Assembly: GCA_965199165.1 (NCBI GenBank)
Contig: OZ240681.1
Coordinates: forward strand, 496,001 to 560,000
Direction: 5' to 3'
Length of the DNA: 64,000 nucleotides
DNA from: LMUY01 sp965199165
Lineage (GTDB): Bacteria; Pseudomonadota; Alphaproteobacteria; Acetobacterales; Acetobacteraceae
In this document: positions 39,857 through 48,692 of the stretch, in pieces
How positions within the stretch are numbered: the first letter of the stretch is position 1
Layout: each line of letters opens with the position of its first letter
Program-made: the position numbers and the translations under genes
The notes under the pieces: generated by a model
Databases searched by the model: none
What the model was told of the DNA's origin: nothing
The model's input: only the letters and a program-made list of their open reading frames with translations

Positions 39857-40373
39857 TCGCGGCGCTGACGTCGTCGGCGAGGTAGGCCTCCAAGTACAGG
39901 CTCAGATCCTTGTAGCGCGATTCGCCGTTGGCATCGTAGACCCAAACCTCCGGCTCCTCCGCGCAATCGACCCAGAGGAGGTATATCTTCTCGTTGCCGA
40001 GATCGCTGCCGGCAAAGAGCGAGAGGCGGTCGGCCTGGAACAGGGCGGATGCCTCGTTCGGCCAGTTCTCCTGGGCCGAGACCTGCTGTTCCTTCACGAC
40101 CTGGAGCACAGGGTCGGTGATCTCCGGCTGCCGAATTGCCTCCATGTCCGCGATCCCCAACCAGTGCCCGTGCGTGGCATTGGTCCAGCGACCGAGCATC
40201 CCAAAACGTTCCGCCAGCATAGGGCTGGCCTTCTTGTAGGCCGTCCCTTTCAGGGTGGGCACGCCGCGTGCGAAGTCCTCGGCCGGGGCCATCACCGGTT
40301 GCCGGGCGGGTGGCGCATCCTTGCGGAACGCCCGCTTCTTCTCGAAGCATTTCTGGATCAGGTCCGCAACCAT
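39840..40373 (-). CDS. SUKH/SMI1-KNR4-like probable immunity protein
   Basis: A 177-residue soluble, acidic protein directly downstream of the Rhs effector gene, eight bases after its stop. The C-terminal half (ASALFQADRLSLFAGSDLG, then IYLLWVDC and DLSLYLEAYLADD) resembles the end of SUKH-superfamily proteins, which often serve as immunity proteins for polymorphic toxins. The N-terminal part has GTAYKKASPMLAERFG. Position is the strongest evidence. The family call is tentative. Confidence 0.65.
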   Translation of the reverse strand: MVADLIQKCFEKKRAFRKDAPPARQPVMAPAEDFARGVPTLKGTAYKKASPMLAERFGMLGRWTNATHGHWLGIADMEAIRQPEITDPVLQVVKEQQVSAQENWPNEASALFQADRLSLFAGSDLGNEKIYLLWVDCAEEPEVWVYDANGESRYKDLSLYLEAYLADDVSAANAGRQ

Positions 40374-40381
40374 ATCGCCTC

Positions 40382-43300
40382 CTATTTCAGTTGGACGCTG
40401 TTGTACGTCGTGCCGGGTGGGATCGCCTGCGTCGCACCGCCCACGTAGCTGTTGACGGAGGAGTTCAACGGCGTGATCGGCCCGGCCGGGTTGCCGCCCC
40501 AGCCGACGTCCGGCACGTGCCCCGCCACCATGCCCGGCGATTGCGGCGAGTAGGCCGCCGGGTTGGCGTCGCGTGCGGTGGCGATGGCGGTGTCCGCGGC
40601 ATCCCGCATCGCCGGCGTCACGGCCTGCCGGGTCATGGACCCGCCGGACTGCGCGATCTGCTGGTTCCAATCGGCCACGTGCTGCTGCAGTGCCGCATCC
40701 TCCGCCGAGCCGGGTGCGAACTTGTTGTTGAGGTTGAGCACGCCGTTGCTGTCGACGAAGGCACAGGCCAGCCCGAGCGGATCGATCCAGCCGGTCGGGT
40801 TGGGGACGTAGCGGTAGAGGTTTGTGCCGCCATCCAGCCCGATCGGGTCCTGGCTGATGAAGCTCGCCGTGTCGGGGTCGTAGAAACGGTTGCGGTTGTA
40901 GTGCAGCCCCGTCTCGACGTCGCAGTACTGGCCTTGGAAGCGGATCGGGTTGGCGACTGTATTGACGGCCTGGCTGCGCACGGCTCCCCATGCGGCCAGC
41001 GTCGCGGTCCAGACCACCTCGCCGGCGTCGTTGGTGACCTCGCGGGGGGTGCCGACCCGGTCGAGATGGTAGTGATACAGCTCGCCCGGCGCATCGGGGG
41101 CCGGGCGGCGCAGCTGCGCGAGCGGACGGAAGCTGCCGGGTTCGTGCAGGTAGACGGTCTGCAGCCGGTCTGCCGGCTCCGCATGGTCGGTGGCCTCGGC
41201 CAACAGCACGTCGCCGGACCACAGGAAGCGCGTCGTGCGGCAGACCGGGGCCGATACGCCGGCGCCGTCATTGGCCGCCGCCGGGGCGCTCTCCTGCACC
41301 ACCTTGCGCGTGCGGCGGCCGAGCGCGTCATAGCTGAACTGCACCAGGCGGCGGCCGAGCCGGCTGGTTTCCTCCCGCGCGACCAAGCGGTCCGCGCCGT
41401 CGTAGCGCAAGGCGATCTGGACGCCCCCGCCGGCCCCGCGCCGCTCCGCCACCCGGTTGCCGCGCGCGTCGTACTCGAACTTGCGGTCGCCCTTCAGCAG
41501 CAGGCGGTCGCCCTCGGCCACGGCCGGGAGCGTCAGGTCGTCGGAGGCGAGCAGGTTGCCGGCCGGGTCGGTGACGAACCGCTCCGGCGCGGGTCCATCC
41601 ACCGCCTCCAGCCAAGCGTCCGCATCGTAGGCGAAGGCGCGCAGCCCGGTGCGCAGGTCGCCCTCCTCGATCATCCGGTCCGCGTCGTCATAGCCGTAGT
41701 CGCGCATCAGCACGGGCTGGCGGTCCGGCGCGAACCGGGCCTGCTGTCGGGTGACGCGGCCTTGCGGGTCGTAGTCCGTCCAGCTGGTCAGGGCGCCGGC
41801 ACGCCGGGCCACCTCCCGCCCGGCGTCGTCGCGACGCAGCTGCGTCACCACGCGGCCGGCAAAGGCCAACGCGGTGAACCGCCCCGCCGCGTCGTATTGC
41901 ATCTGCGCCACCCGGCCATCGGGCAAGGTCGTACTGACGACACGGCCGCGGCCATCCCGCGCGTGGCGCAGCACGGTGCCGTCGGCGTGCTCCTCCAGCA
42001 GGTCGCCGACCCGGTTGCGCACCAGCCTCACCTCGCCCTCCGCGTTCGCCGCCGAGGCCAGGCGACCCGCCGCATCGTACTGGAAGCGCTCCTCCATCCC
42101 GTCCGCAAGGCGCCGCGCCGTCAGGCGGCCCACCCCGTCGCGCTCGTACGTCGTCACGCGCCCGGCATCGTCCAGTGCCGCGAGCCAGCCAGCCGGTCCG
42201 TAGCGGTAGCGCTTCTCCCGCCCGTCGAACCCCAGCTCACGCTCCAGCCGCCCGAGCGGATCATAGTCGAGCGCGTAGGCCTCGCCTTTCGCGTTGGTCA
42301 GCCCCGCCAGCCGCAACTCACCGTCGTAGCGGTACGAGGTCGTCGCGCGGTTTGCACCGATCCGGCGCAGCGGCGTGGGCAAGCCATCGAACTCCCAGCG
42401 CGTCTCGTGTCCCAGCGCGTCGCGGTGCCAGGTGACGTTGCCCTCCGCGTCGTAGCCGAGCCGCACGCCCCGGCCGTTCTGCGTGACCCCGACGGGGCGG
42501 CCCACGGCGTCCAGCTCCAGCGTGGCGCTGGGCTGGCCCGTCCGCTCCACCGCCGTAACCCGTCCCAGCGCGTCGCGGCGGTAGTCGGTGCGGACGCCGG
42601 TCGCATCCGCCGCCGCCGTCAGCTCGCCGCCGGCCGACCAGCTGTAGCGCGCGACCACCCCCAGCCCGTCCTGGATGGCAAGCAGCAAGCCGCGGGCGTC
42701 GCGGACCGCCCGCGCCTGCCAGCCGGATGCATCGGTCGCCACCACCAGGTTGTGGCGATCGTCGTAGCGGCGCTGGGCCAGCCCGCCGCCCGGCGGCGCG
42801 ATCGTCAGCGCCGTTGCGGTCACCACCGCGCCGGGCGCCGGGTCCGGATAGGTCAGCCTTGTCACCGCGCCATCGGCCTGCTGCCAGGCCTGTAGGCGGC
42901 CGAACTGGTCGTAGCTGCGGGACACGGTGGCGCCGCCGGGCAGGACCTGGGCGTTCATCCGGCCCGCCTCGTCGCGCAGGATGACGGTGCGGCCGCCCAG
43001 CGAGTCGACCGTGGCGACCACCAGGCCGCGGTCGTCCCAGTCATGCCGGGTCTCGCGGCCGGCATCGTCGGTGACGACGGTTACGCGGCCCACCGCGTCG
43101 TAGCGGAGGCAGCGGCCATACAGGCGCGGGCCGCCGGGCCTCACCGGGTCCCCCCAGGTCTCCACGCAGCGGGCGGCCCGGCCGCGGGCAGGGTCGTCCC
43201 AGCGAAAATGGAAGCGCACGCCCGCTGGCCGGCGTTCCTCCACCATCAGGCGATTGTCATAGCTGTAGGCGAAGGCGGCCCCGGTGGCGTCCGCCGCCTG

Positions 43301-44668
43301 GGCCAACAGGCCGCCATCGCCGTAGCTGAAGCTGACCAGGGGCGCGGTGCCGGCGCCCGCGGGGGCCGGACCGTCCAGGCCGAGCAGCCGCCCCGCCTTG
43401 TCCCGCCGCACGCCGATGGTCCGGCCCGTGCTGTCGGTGATGCGCTGCAGGCGCCCGGCCGCGTCCCGCTGCAGCAGCAACGCGTTGCCGTTCGGGTCCA
43501 CGACCTGCACCAGCTGGCGCAGGCCATCGGCAAGCGGCGGCCCGAACTCGAAGCGCGTGGCGGTGTAGTCGGTGGCCCACAGCCGCCGCCCGTCGGTCCA
43601 GAGCTGCATCCGCTCCACCGTGTTCAGCGTGGGCGCGTCCGGCGCCGGCGGCATGAAATAGGCGAACCGCCCGTCGGCCAGGCGGACCGCGATCCGCTCG
43701 CGCGACGGGAGCGGGATTGCGGCCATGTCGAGCGAATGGTGCCAGCCGGAACCCAGTTCGCCATCGATCGTGCTGCCCGACCACCAGGTCCTGGTGAAGA
43801 CGAGCGGCAAGGGGCCGCCGAGCGCGAAGTCGGTGAACTGCGTCACCATCTGCCCGGTGGCGACGTTGACCGGATGGCCCTCCAGCGTGCTCTCGGCAAC
43901 GCTGGGCCCACCTGCCCCGCCGGCGGCGCCGCCGGCCAGCCCGCCCAGCGCCTCGCCCCAGGCCTGGCCCTTGGCGCCGCCCATCGCCTGGCCGATCGCG
44001 CCCCCTGCGGCGGAACCGAGCATGCTGCCGCCGATGGCGGTTGCCGACTCCACCCCGAAGGCTGCGGCGCCGCACAAGCCTCCCGCCGCGAACGCCGCGG
44101 CGGCGCCGGCGCCCAAAGCCACGGCGGTGCCGGCGATCGCCATCACCGCCGCAGTCCGGACCATCCATGTCGGCACTTCCGGCGCGATGGACACGTAGGT
44201 CGCCGCCTCCCGCCCGATATAGACGTTGGGCGAGCCGTCCTGGATGAAGGCGCCGCAGGTCACCAGGTCCCCCTTGCGCGCGGCGGGGTCGGTGTTGACG
44301 AAGACGATCTTGCTGCCCTGGGCGATCGTCTGCGGCGGCCCGTGGTTGCTGCAGTCGGCCTTGTCGACGATCGCGCGGGCCGCCTTGCGGCCGTTGACGA
44401 TGACGTTGGGCGAGCCGGTGATGATGCCGCCGACCGTGTTCGTGTAGGTGTGGCCGATGTTCATCCCGGTCAGCGCCCCGCCGCCCGTGGCCGCCACCGC
44501 CCCGCCCACCGCGGCGACCACCGCCAGCCCGGTGCCCCCGGTGCCGATGACGAACGCGACGATCCCCACGCCGACCGCGAAGCCGAGCAACCCGCCGGTC
44601 TCGAACCCGCCCATCGCTGCCGTGTGGGCGACGGGGTCGCCCAGGCGCGCGGCGGCCTGGCCGCTCAC
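40382..44668 (-). CDS. PAAR-Rhs type VI secretion effector
   Basis: A 1428-residue effector. It begins with a prePAAR motif, AARLGDPVAH, followed by paired hydrophobic segments (about 20-65 and 165-195) and PAAR-type repeats (SPNVIVNGRKAARAI, SPNVYIGREAATYVS). Dozens of RHS/YD repeats fill about 260-1240. The Rhs core ends at TASFISQDPIGLDGG and NPTGWIDPLGLA, where the toxin is usually released. The 126-residue tip contains AGHVPDVGWGG and LNSSVNSYVGG, recalling the HxxD nuclease toxins (Ntox15 type). GTG 44668 overlaps the chaperone's stop (GTGA), and no credible start lies further upstream. An Eag-type chaperone precedes it and an immunity-like gene follows. Confidence 0.88.
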   Translation of the reverse strand: MSGQAAARLGDPVAHTAAMGGFETGGLLGFAVGVGIVAFVIGTGGTGLAVVAAVGGAVAATGGGALTGMNIGHTYTNTVGGIITGSPNVIVNGRKAARAIVDKADCSNHGPPQTIAQGSKIVFVNTDPAARKGDLVTCGAFIQDGSPNVYIGREAATYVSIAPEVPTWMVRTAAVMAIAGTAVALGAGAAAAFAAGGLCGAAAFGVESATAIGGSMLGSAAGGAIGQAMGGAKGQAWGEALGGLAGGAAGGAGGPSVAESTLEGHPVNVATGQMVTQFTDFALGGPLPLVFTRTWWSGSTIDGELGSGWHHSLDMAAIPLPSRERIAVRLADGRFAYFMPPAPDAPTLNTVERMQLWTDGRRLWATDYTATRFEFGPPLADGLRQLVQVVDPNGNALLLQRDAAGRLQRITDSTGRTIGVRRDKAGRLLGLDGPAPAGAGTAPLVSFSYGDGGLLAQAADATGAAFAYSYDNRLMVEERRPAGVRFHFRWDDPARGRAARCVETWGDPVRPGGPRLYGRCLRYDAVGRVTVVTDDAGRETRHDWDDRGLVVATVDSLGGRTVILRDEAGRMNAQVLPGGATVSRSYDQFGRLQAWQQADGAVTRLTYPDPAPGAVVTATALTIAPPGGGLAQRRYDDRHNLVVATDASGWQARAVRDARGLLLAIQDGLGVVARYSWSAGGELTAAADATGVRTDYRRDALGRVTAVERTGQPSATLELDAVGRPVGVTQNGRGVRLGYDAEGNVTWHRDALGHETRWEFDGLPTPLRRIGANRATTSYRYDGELRLAGLTNAKGEAYALDYDPLGRLERELGFDGREKRYRYGPAGWLAALDDAGRVTTYERDGVGRLTARRLADGMEERFQYDAAGRLASAANAEGEVRLVRNRVGDLLEEHADGTVLRHARDGRGRVVSTTLPDGRVAQMQYDAAGRFTALAFAGRVVTQLRRDDAGREVARRAGALTSWTDYDPQGRVTRQQARFAPDRQPVLMRDYGYDDADRMIEEGDLRTGLRAFAYDADAWLEAVDGPAPERFVTDPAGNLLASDDLTLPAVAEGDRLLLKGDRKFEYDARGNRVAERRGAGGGVQIALRYDGADRLVAREETSRLGRRLVQFSYDALGRRTRKVVQESAPAAANDGAGVSAPVCRTTRFLWSGDVLLAEATDHAEPADRLQTVYLHEPGSFRPLAQLRRPAPDAPGELYHYHLDRVGTPREVTNDAGEVVWTATLAAWGAVRSQAVNTVANPIRFQGQYCDVETGLHYNRNRFYDPDTASFISQDPIGLDGGTNLYRYVPNPTGWIDPLGLACAFVDSNGVLNLNNKFAPGSAEDAALQQHVADWNQQIAQSGGSMTRQAVTPAMRDAADTAIATARDANPAAYSPQSPGMVAGHVPDVGWGGNPAGPITPLNSSVNSYVGGATQAIPPGTTYNSVQLK

Positions 44669-45114
44669 GTGCCGTCCGGTTCCGTCCAGGAGAAGTTGCG
44701 CAGCATCTCCAGGAAGGTCGCGTTGCAGCCGGCGAAATCCTGCTCGCGCGCCGTGTGCGTCACGCTGACGATGCGGTTGCCGGGCCGCCGGACGTAGATT
44801 TGCCGTTGCTTGATCACGCCCTGGTCGCCGCCCTGCCAGCTGAACACGATCTCCACGCAAGGGGAGTTGTCCAGCCGGGCGTCGCGCCGCAGGGCCAGGG
44901 TGAAGCCGGTCGCGCGGCGACCCAAATCCTCGATCTGGCGGTTGACGAAGCTGCCCAACTCCTCGTCGGGCGGGATCTCGCCGACGGAGACCAGGATGTT
45001 GGGCGCCATCGGCCGCTCCGGGGAGGGTGGGGCGGAATAGCCGATCATGGACCGCTCCACCCAGTCATCCGGGACGCTGAACGAGAAGTCCCGCCCGCGG
45101 CCTTCCTGGCCCAT
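44665..45114 (-). CDS. DcrB/DUF1795 Eag-type effector chaperone
   Basis: A 149-residue protein of the DUF1795/DcrB fold: FSFSVPDDWVERSMIGY at the start and GNRIVSVTHTAREQDF and CNATFLEMLRNFSW at the end. In type VI systems Eag chaperones of this family bind the prePAAR and transmembrane segments of Rhs effectors and load them on VgrG. The gene overlaps both neighbours by 4 bp and sits immediately upstream of an effector with exactly those segments. It has no signal peptide, which favours Eag over periplasmic DcrB. Confidence 0.87.
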   Translation of the reverse strand: MGQEGRGRDFSFSVPDDWVERSMIGYSAPPSPERPMAPNILVSVGEIPPDEELGSFVNRQIEDLGRRATGFTLALRRDARLDNSPCVEIVFSWQGGDQGVIKQRQIYVRRPGNRIVSVTHTAREQDFAGCNATFLEMLRNFSWTEPDGT

Positions 45115-45905
45115 CAGCTATCCGCCTGGTAGTTGGCGGCCGGGCCGGCACCGGCGAACTGATTGGCCGGCTGCTGCTGCATGCCCGACCCGGTGTCGTC
45201 GCCGCCGGCGCCGCCCGCCAGCATGCCCACCAGCGGCGCCGCCGGGCCCGCCATGGCGCCCAGCCGGGCGATGACGTCCTGCAGCCGCGGCAGGGACGGG
45301 ATGGCCGGCAGAGGGTTGAACTGCGGCGGCGTCGGCTTCGAACCAGGCGCCAGGCCGGAGAACGGCGTGCCGGACGACGAACCCGACGGGCTCATCGCAC
45401 TCGCCCCCGCCGAGGCACTGCTGCTGCCCACCGGCCCGCCCGGTCCGGCCGCGCCCAGGGTCGACCCGGCCAGCGCGGCGGCGCTGCCCAACGCGCCCGA
45501 TGACTGCCCCATCAACGACTGCGCGGAGGCGAGGCCGCCGATCCCCCCGCCGGCCTGCCCCAGCGCCCCCTGCACCGCGCCTGCCGCACCGGGCGCGACC
45601 TGGCCGAGCGTGCTGGCCCAGCCATCGCCGGAGCTGCCGGCGGCCTGCCCGAGCCCCCAGAACTCGCTCTTGCCGATGGTCATGGCCTGGCCGGACTGGG
45701 CCGTGAGGCTCTGGCTGGATTGCATCGGCCCCTGGGCTGACTGGGTCGAAGGCTGCAGCAATCCGGAGCCCTGCCCGGTCAACGCGCCGCTGACGTATTT
45801 GACCACGGTTTTCGCCTGGTCGCTGACCCCGTGCAGCTGGATGTCCCGCATGCCTTGTTTCGCCGCCATGATCGGGGCGGGGATGCTGGCGCCCTCGAAC
45901 GGCAT
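45114..45905 (-). CDS. Low-complexity T6SS-associated protein
   Basis: A 263-residue protein I do not recognise. The first 60 residues are ordinary (MPFEGASIPAPIMAAKQGM, DQAKTVVKYVSGALTG). The rest is dominated by Ala, Gly, Ser, Pro and Gln (ALGSAAALAGSTLGAAGPG). It overlaps the VgrG stop (ATGA) and the chaperone start, so it is translated with them. Its fixed place between VgrG and the Eag chaperone suggests a part of the tip-loading machinery or a linker to the effector; nothing in the sequence proves this. Confidence 0.6.
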   Translation of the reverse strand: MPFEGASIPAPIMAAKQGMRDIQLHGVSDQAKTVVKYVSGALTGQGSGLLQPSTQSAQGPMQSSQSLTAQSGQAMTIGKSEFWGLGQAAGSSGDGWASTLGQVAPGAAGAVQGALGQAGGGIGGLASAQSLMGQSSGALGSAAALAGSTLGAAGPGGPVGSSSASAGASAMSPSGSSSGTPFSGLAPGSKPTPPQFNPLPAIPSLPRLQDVIARLGAMAGPAAPLVGMLAGGAGGDDTGSGMQQQPANQFAGAGPAANYQADS

Positions 45906-47845
45906 CAGGAGTTCAGCCAGATGTTGGGGCCGGTCTGGGAGATGCCGGCGTCGCCCATCTCCACCTTGGCGGCGGCCCCGCCACCGGCCGTCAGTTGCAC
46001 CGCGTTGCCGTGCACGTCGACGCCGGGTGCGGTGATCGACACCCAGTTGGTGGCGGCGCTTTCCGCACCCTGCGAAGCGTCCACCCGGGTGACGGAATGC
46101 AGGTGCACGCCGTTGGCGTCCAGCGTCAGCACGTGGCCGGGCCCGAAGTTGATCCGCACCTGGTTGGCATCCAGGTAGATCTGGCTGTTCTGGTGCTTGA
46201 TCAGGATATGGTCCTGCGTCTGCTCCACCACGCTGTCGTGCACGGTGCTGATGCACAGGGTCTCGGCGGATTGATGGTTGACGTTGCCGACCGTGGCCAT
46301 GCGGTTGTGGCCGACGATCTCCGTCAAGTCCTTCTGCGCGTGGAAGAACAACTCCTCCGAGTTCTTCTTGTCCTCCATCGTCATCTCGTTGAACCCGCCG
46401 CCGCCGGGGCTGCTGGCGCTGCGGAAGGCCGTGCGTTCCTTCTCGTCCGGCAGCTTGATCGAGGGGATGGTGTTCGCGTTCGGCAGCACGCCCATGATCA
46501 CCGGGTGGTCCGGGTCGCCCTCCATGAAGCCGACCAGGACTTCCATGCCGATGCGCGGGATGGTCTGCGCGCCGAACCCTTTGCCGGCCCAGGGCTGCGC
46601 CACCCGCAGCCAGCACGAGCTCGTCTCGTCGTTCTTGCCCTTGCGGTCCCAATGGAACTGCACTTTCACCCGGCCATAGCGGTCGGTGTAGATCTCCTCG
46701 CCCTGCGGCCCGGTCACGACGGCGGACTGGATGCCGGGGATGACCGGCTTCTCCGTCCGCTGCTCGGGCGTGAAGTCCACGGTGGCGGGCATGCAGGTGA
46801 AGTTGTTGTGGTAGCTGGGGGAGCCTTTCGCCACGCTTTCGAAGCTCGGGTCCGTGGCGTGGTGGACGATGGAGGTGATGGCGTATTTCACGTTCTCCGC
46901 CGTGACCGGATGCGCCTCCAGCTGGAAGCGCCCGCCTGGGCCCAGCGTGCGGCAGGCGCTGCTGGTGGAGATCGTGTCCTGGCCCTTCTCGTGCCCGGCC
47001 ATCATGCGGCTGCTGACCTTCTCGCCATGGTCGCGCTGCACGTAGCGGCCAGGGAAGTCGAAGATCTCGTACTGCTCGGCCGACGGCACCGGGCTCGATC
47101 CGGTCGTGGTGGCGATCAGGGAGTTGTTGGGGTTCTGGAAGTCGTAGTCCGTCGTGGTCGTCTTGCCGGACCGGAAGGTCTGGTGGTGCATCCAGCTGGT
47201 GACGCTGTTCTTGAAGATGTTGGGCGGGTTGTACGGCAGGCTGCCATCCGGCACGTCCTTGTAGGCGTGCGCACCATCGGCCAGCATCAAGGTGTGCTTG
47301 CCGGTCTCATGCTTCCAATAATAGAAAATGCCTTCTTCTTCGAACAGACGCGACACGAAGTTGAAGTCGGTCTCCCGATACTGCACGCAATACTGCCTCG
47401 GCTTATAGTCCTGCGCCAGGCCGCTGGTGTCGTAGTCGTTGTAGCCGAGCTCGTTGAAGATCTGGGTGGCGATCTGGACCACGGTCTGGTTCTGGAACAC
47501 GCGGCTGTCCTGCCGGTGCTGGAGGAACCACAGCCAGGGCACGCATGTCAGCTGGAAGGAGCGTTGGCCGCGGCCCATCGCCTCGCCGCCGGAATACGAC
47601 GACACCATGCCGTTGAACGGCCGCCAGGCGCTCCCCTCCGTGCGCAGCTGCCAGTCGACCCGCTTGTTGATGAGCTGCGCGGGATCGACCGAATCCTGGA
47701 ACACGCGCACCCGCAGCGTGTAGGCGAACAGCGCGGACAGCGCCTCCGCCCCGTCCATCCCTTCGAGCAGAAGGGTGTCCGACCCGAGCGGGGTCTGGAT
47801 GGCGAGCTGCCGCTCGGCCTGCGAATAGCTTGTGGTGCCGTCCAT
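45905..47845 (-). CDS. vgrG: VgrG (TssI) spike protein
   Basis: A 646-residue type VI spike trimer subunit. The gp27-like N-terminus shows PLGSDTLLLEGMDGAEALSA and YVQRDHGEKVSSRMMAGHEK. The gp5 OB part shows VKVQFHWDRKGKNDETSSCW and GAQTIPRIGMEVLVGFMEGD. The C-terminal beta-helix (DUF2345-like) continues to the end without an extra toxin domain. The gene lies upstream of the low-complexity, chaperone and Rhs genes, so this VgrG is the likely carrier of that effector. Confidence 0.94.
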   Translation of the reverse strand: MDGTTSYSQAERQLAIQTPLGSDTLLLEGMDGAEALSALFAYTLRVRVFQDSVDPAQLINKRVDWQLRTEGSAWRPFNGMVSSYSGGEAMGRGQRSFQLTCVPWLWFLQHRQDSRVFQNQTVVQIATQIFNELGYNDYDTSGLAQDYKPRQYCVQYRETDFNFVSRLFEEEGIFYYWKHETGKHTLMLADGAHAYKDVPDGSLPYNPPNIFKNSVTSWMHHQTFRSGKTTTTDYDFQNPNNSLIATTTGSSPVPSAEQYEIFDFPGRYVQRDHGEKVSSRMMAGHEKGQDTISTSSACRTLGPGGRFQLEAHPVTAENVKYAITSIVHHATDPSFESVAKGSPSYHNNFTCMPATVDFTPEQRTEKPVIPGIQSAVVTGPQGEEIYTDRYGRVKVQFHWDRKGKNDETSSCWLRVAQPWAGKGFGAQTIPRIGMEVLVGFMEGDPDHPVIMGVLPNANTIPSIKLPDEKERTAFRSASSPGGGGFNEMTMEDKKNSEELFFHAQKDLTEIVGHNRMATVGNVNHQSAETLCISTVHDSVVEQTQDHILIKHQNSQIYLDANQVRINFGPGHVLTLDANGVHLHSVTRVDASQGAESAATNWVSITAPGVDVHGNAVQLTAGGGAAAKVEMGDAGISQTGPNIWLNS

Positions 47846-47906
47846 CCGTCACGTGCCGCCAAATGCCCAAGGTCGCGCTGCCGGTGGGGAGACTATCATC
47901 TCAGGG

Positions 47907-48632
47907 TTAATCACCCAATTCCAAGCCCACGACGACACGCTCCAGCGCGCCGCCGAACGACCCGCCCGCCGCGAGCCGGTCGCCCAGCCGGTGCAGCAGC
48001 GAGGCCGCCACCGGGGCGGACGTGCTGCTCGTCGGCGCACGGCGATGGCCGTTCGAGCCCAGGCCGCCGGCGCGGTTCGGCCGGTTGCGCACCGGCCGCG
48101 GCAACCATCCCCGTTGACCCAGCCGATCGCGCTTTTCCATCTCCGACCCGGCCGCTTGGCTGCGCACGACGTGGATCGCGCCGGGGCCGGGCGTCATGGA
48201 CGAGGGTGACGGCCCCTCCACCAGGAACAAGCCGGTGGACAGGGTGGGCGTGGACATGTGTTCCCCGCTGTCCCCGTCCTCGAACACCTCCGTGACGACG
48301 CGGATGTCCGCGGCCCGGGGCTCCGGCGGCGGTGAGACCGTCACGTGCCCGATGACGCTTGCCAGGCCTTGCGCGAGGCGGCCGAAGCCCGTGGCGGCCT
48401 TGGCTGTGCCGGCCTGCTCGCGGATGTGCAGCTCGAGAATGAGGTAGGCGGATGATCCGCCGGGTGCAGCGCGCAGCTGCTGTTCCTTCACCCGCAGACC
48501 ATGGAAGAACACGGAGTGGATGCCGCCGCCGTAGCGGCCATGCAGCACGTCCTCGAACGCCTGGTCCACGGCCAGGAGCAGCGCGCCGACCTGGTCCTGC
48601 GGAACCGGCCCGGCAGCGGTGCTATCGGACAT
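47907..48632 (-). CDS. Unrecognised protein between hcp and vgrG
   Basis: A 241-residue soluble protein without signal peptide. An ordered N-terminal half (QVGALLLAVDQAFEDVLHGR, then SAYLILELHIREQAG) is followed by a Gly/Pro/Arg-rich stretch (about 150-210) and a C-terminal helix (LLHRLGDRLAAGGSFGGALE). No family is recognised. It lies 61 bp before vgrG in the same direction and just after the hcp terminator. It could be an adaptor or effector; unresolved. Confidence 0.6.
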   Translation of the reverse strand: MSDSTAAGPVPQDQVGALLLAVDQAFEDVLHGRYGGGIHSVFFHGLRVKEQQLRAAPGGSSAYLILELHIREQAGTAKAATGFGRLAQGLASVIGHVTVSPPPEPRAADIRVVTEVFEDGDSGEHMSTPTLSTGLFLVEGPSPSSMTPGPGAIHVVRSQAAGSEMEKRDRLGQRGWLPRPVRNRPNRAGGLGSNGHRRAPTSSTSAPVAASLLHRLGDRLAAGGSFGGALERVVVGLELGD

Positions 48633-48656
48633 GGCCGACGATGCAGCCGATGGCGA

Positions 48657-48679
48657 GGGTCCAGCCTGGGCTGGATCCC
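48657..48679 (-). terminator. Hairpin downstream of hcp
   Basis: GGGTCCAGCC pairs with GGCTGGATCCC across two bases, with one bulged base. It lies just beyond the hcp stop on the minus strand and before the next gene. No T-run follows. It may limit read-through from hcp, which is usually the most strongly expressed T6SS gene, into the vgrG unit. Confidence 0.5.
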
Positions 48680-48692
48680 CGCCACACCTGCA

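Noticed and set aside
40268..42895. Long plus-strand frame opposite the Rhs gene
   Set aside because: Shadow frame; the RHS repeats on the minus strand are unambiguous.
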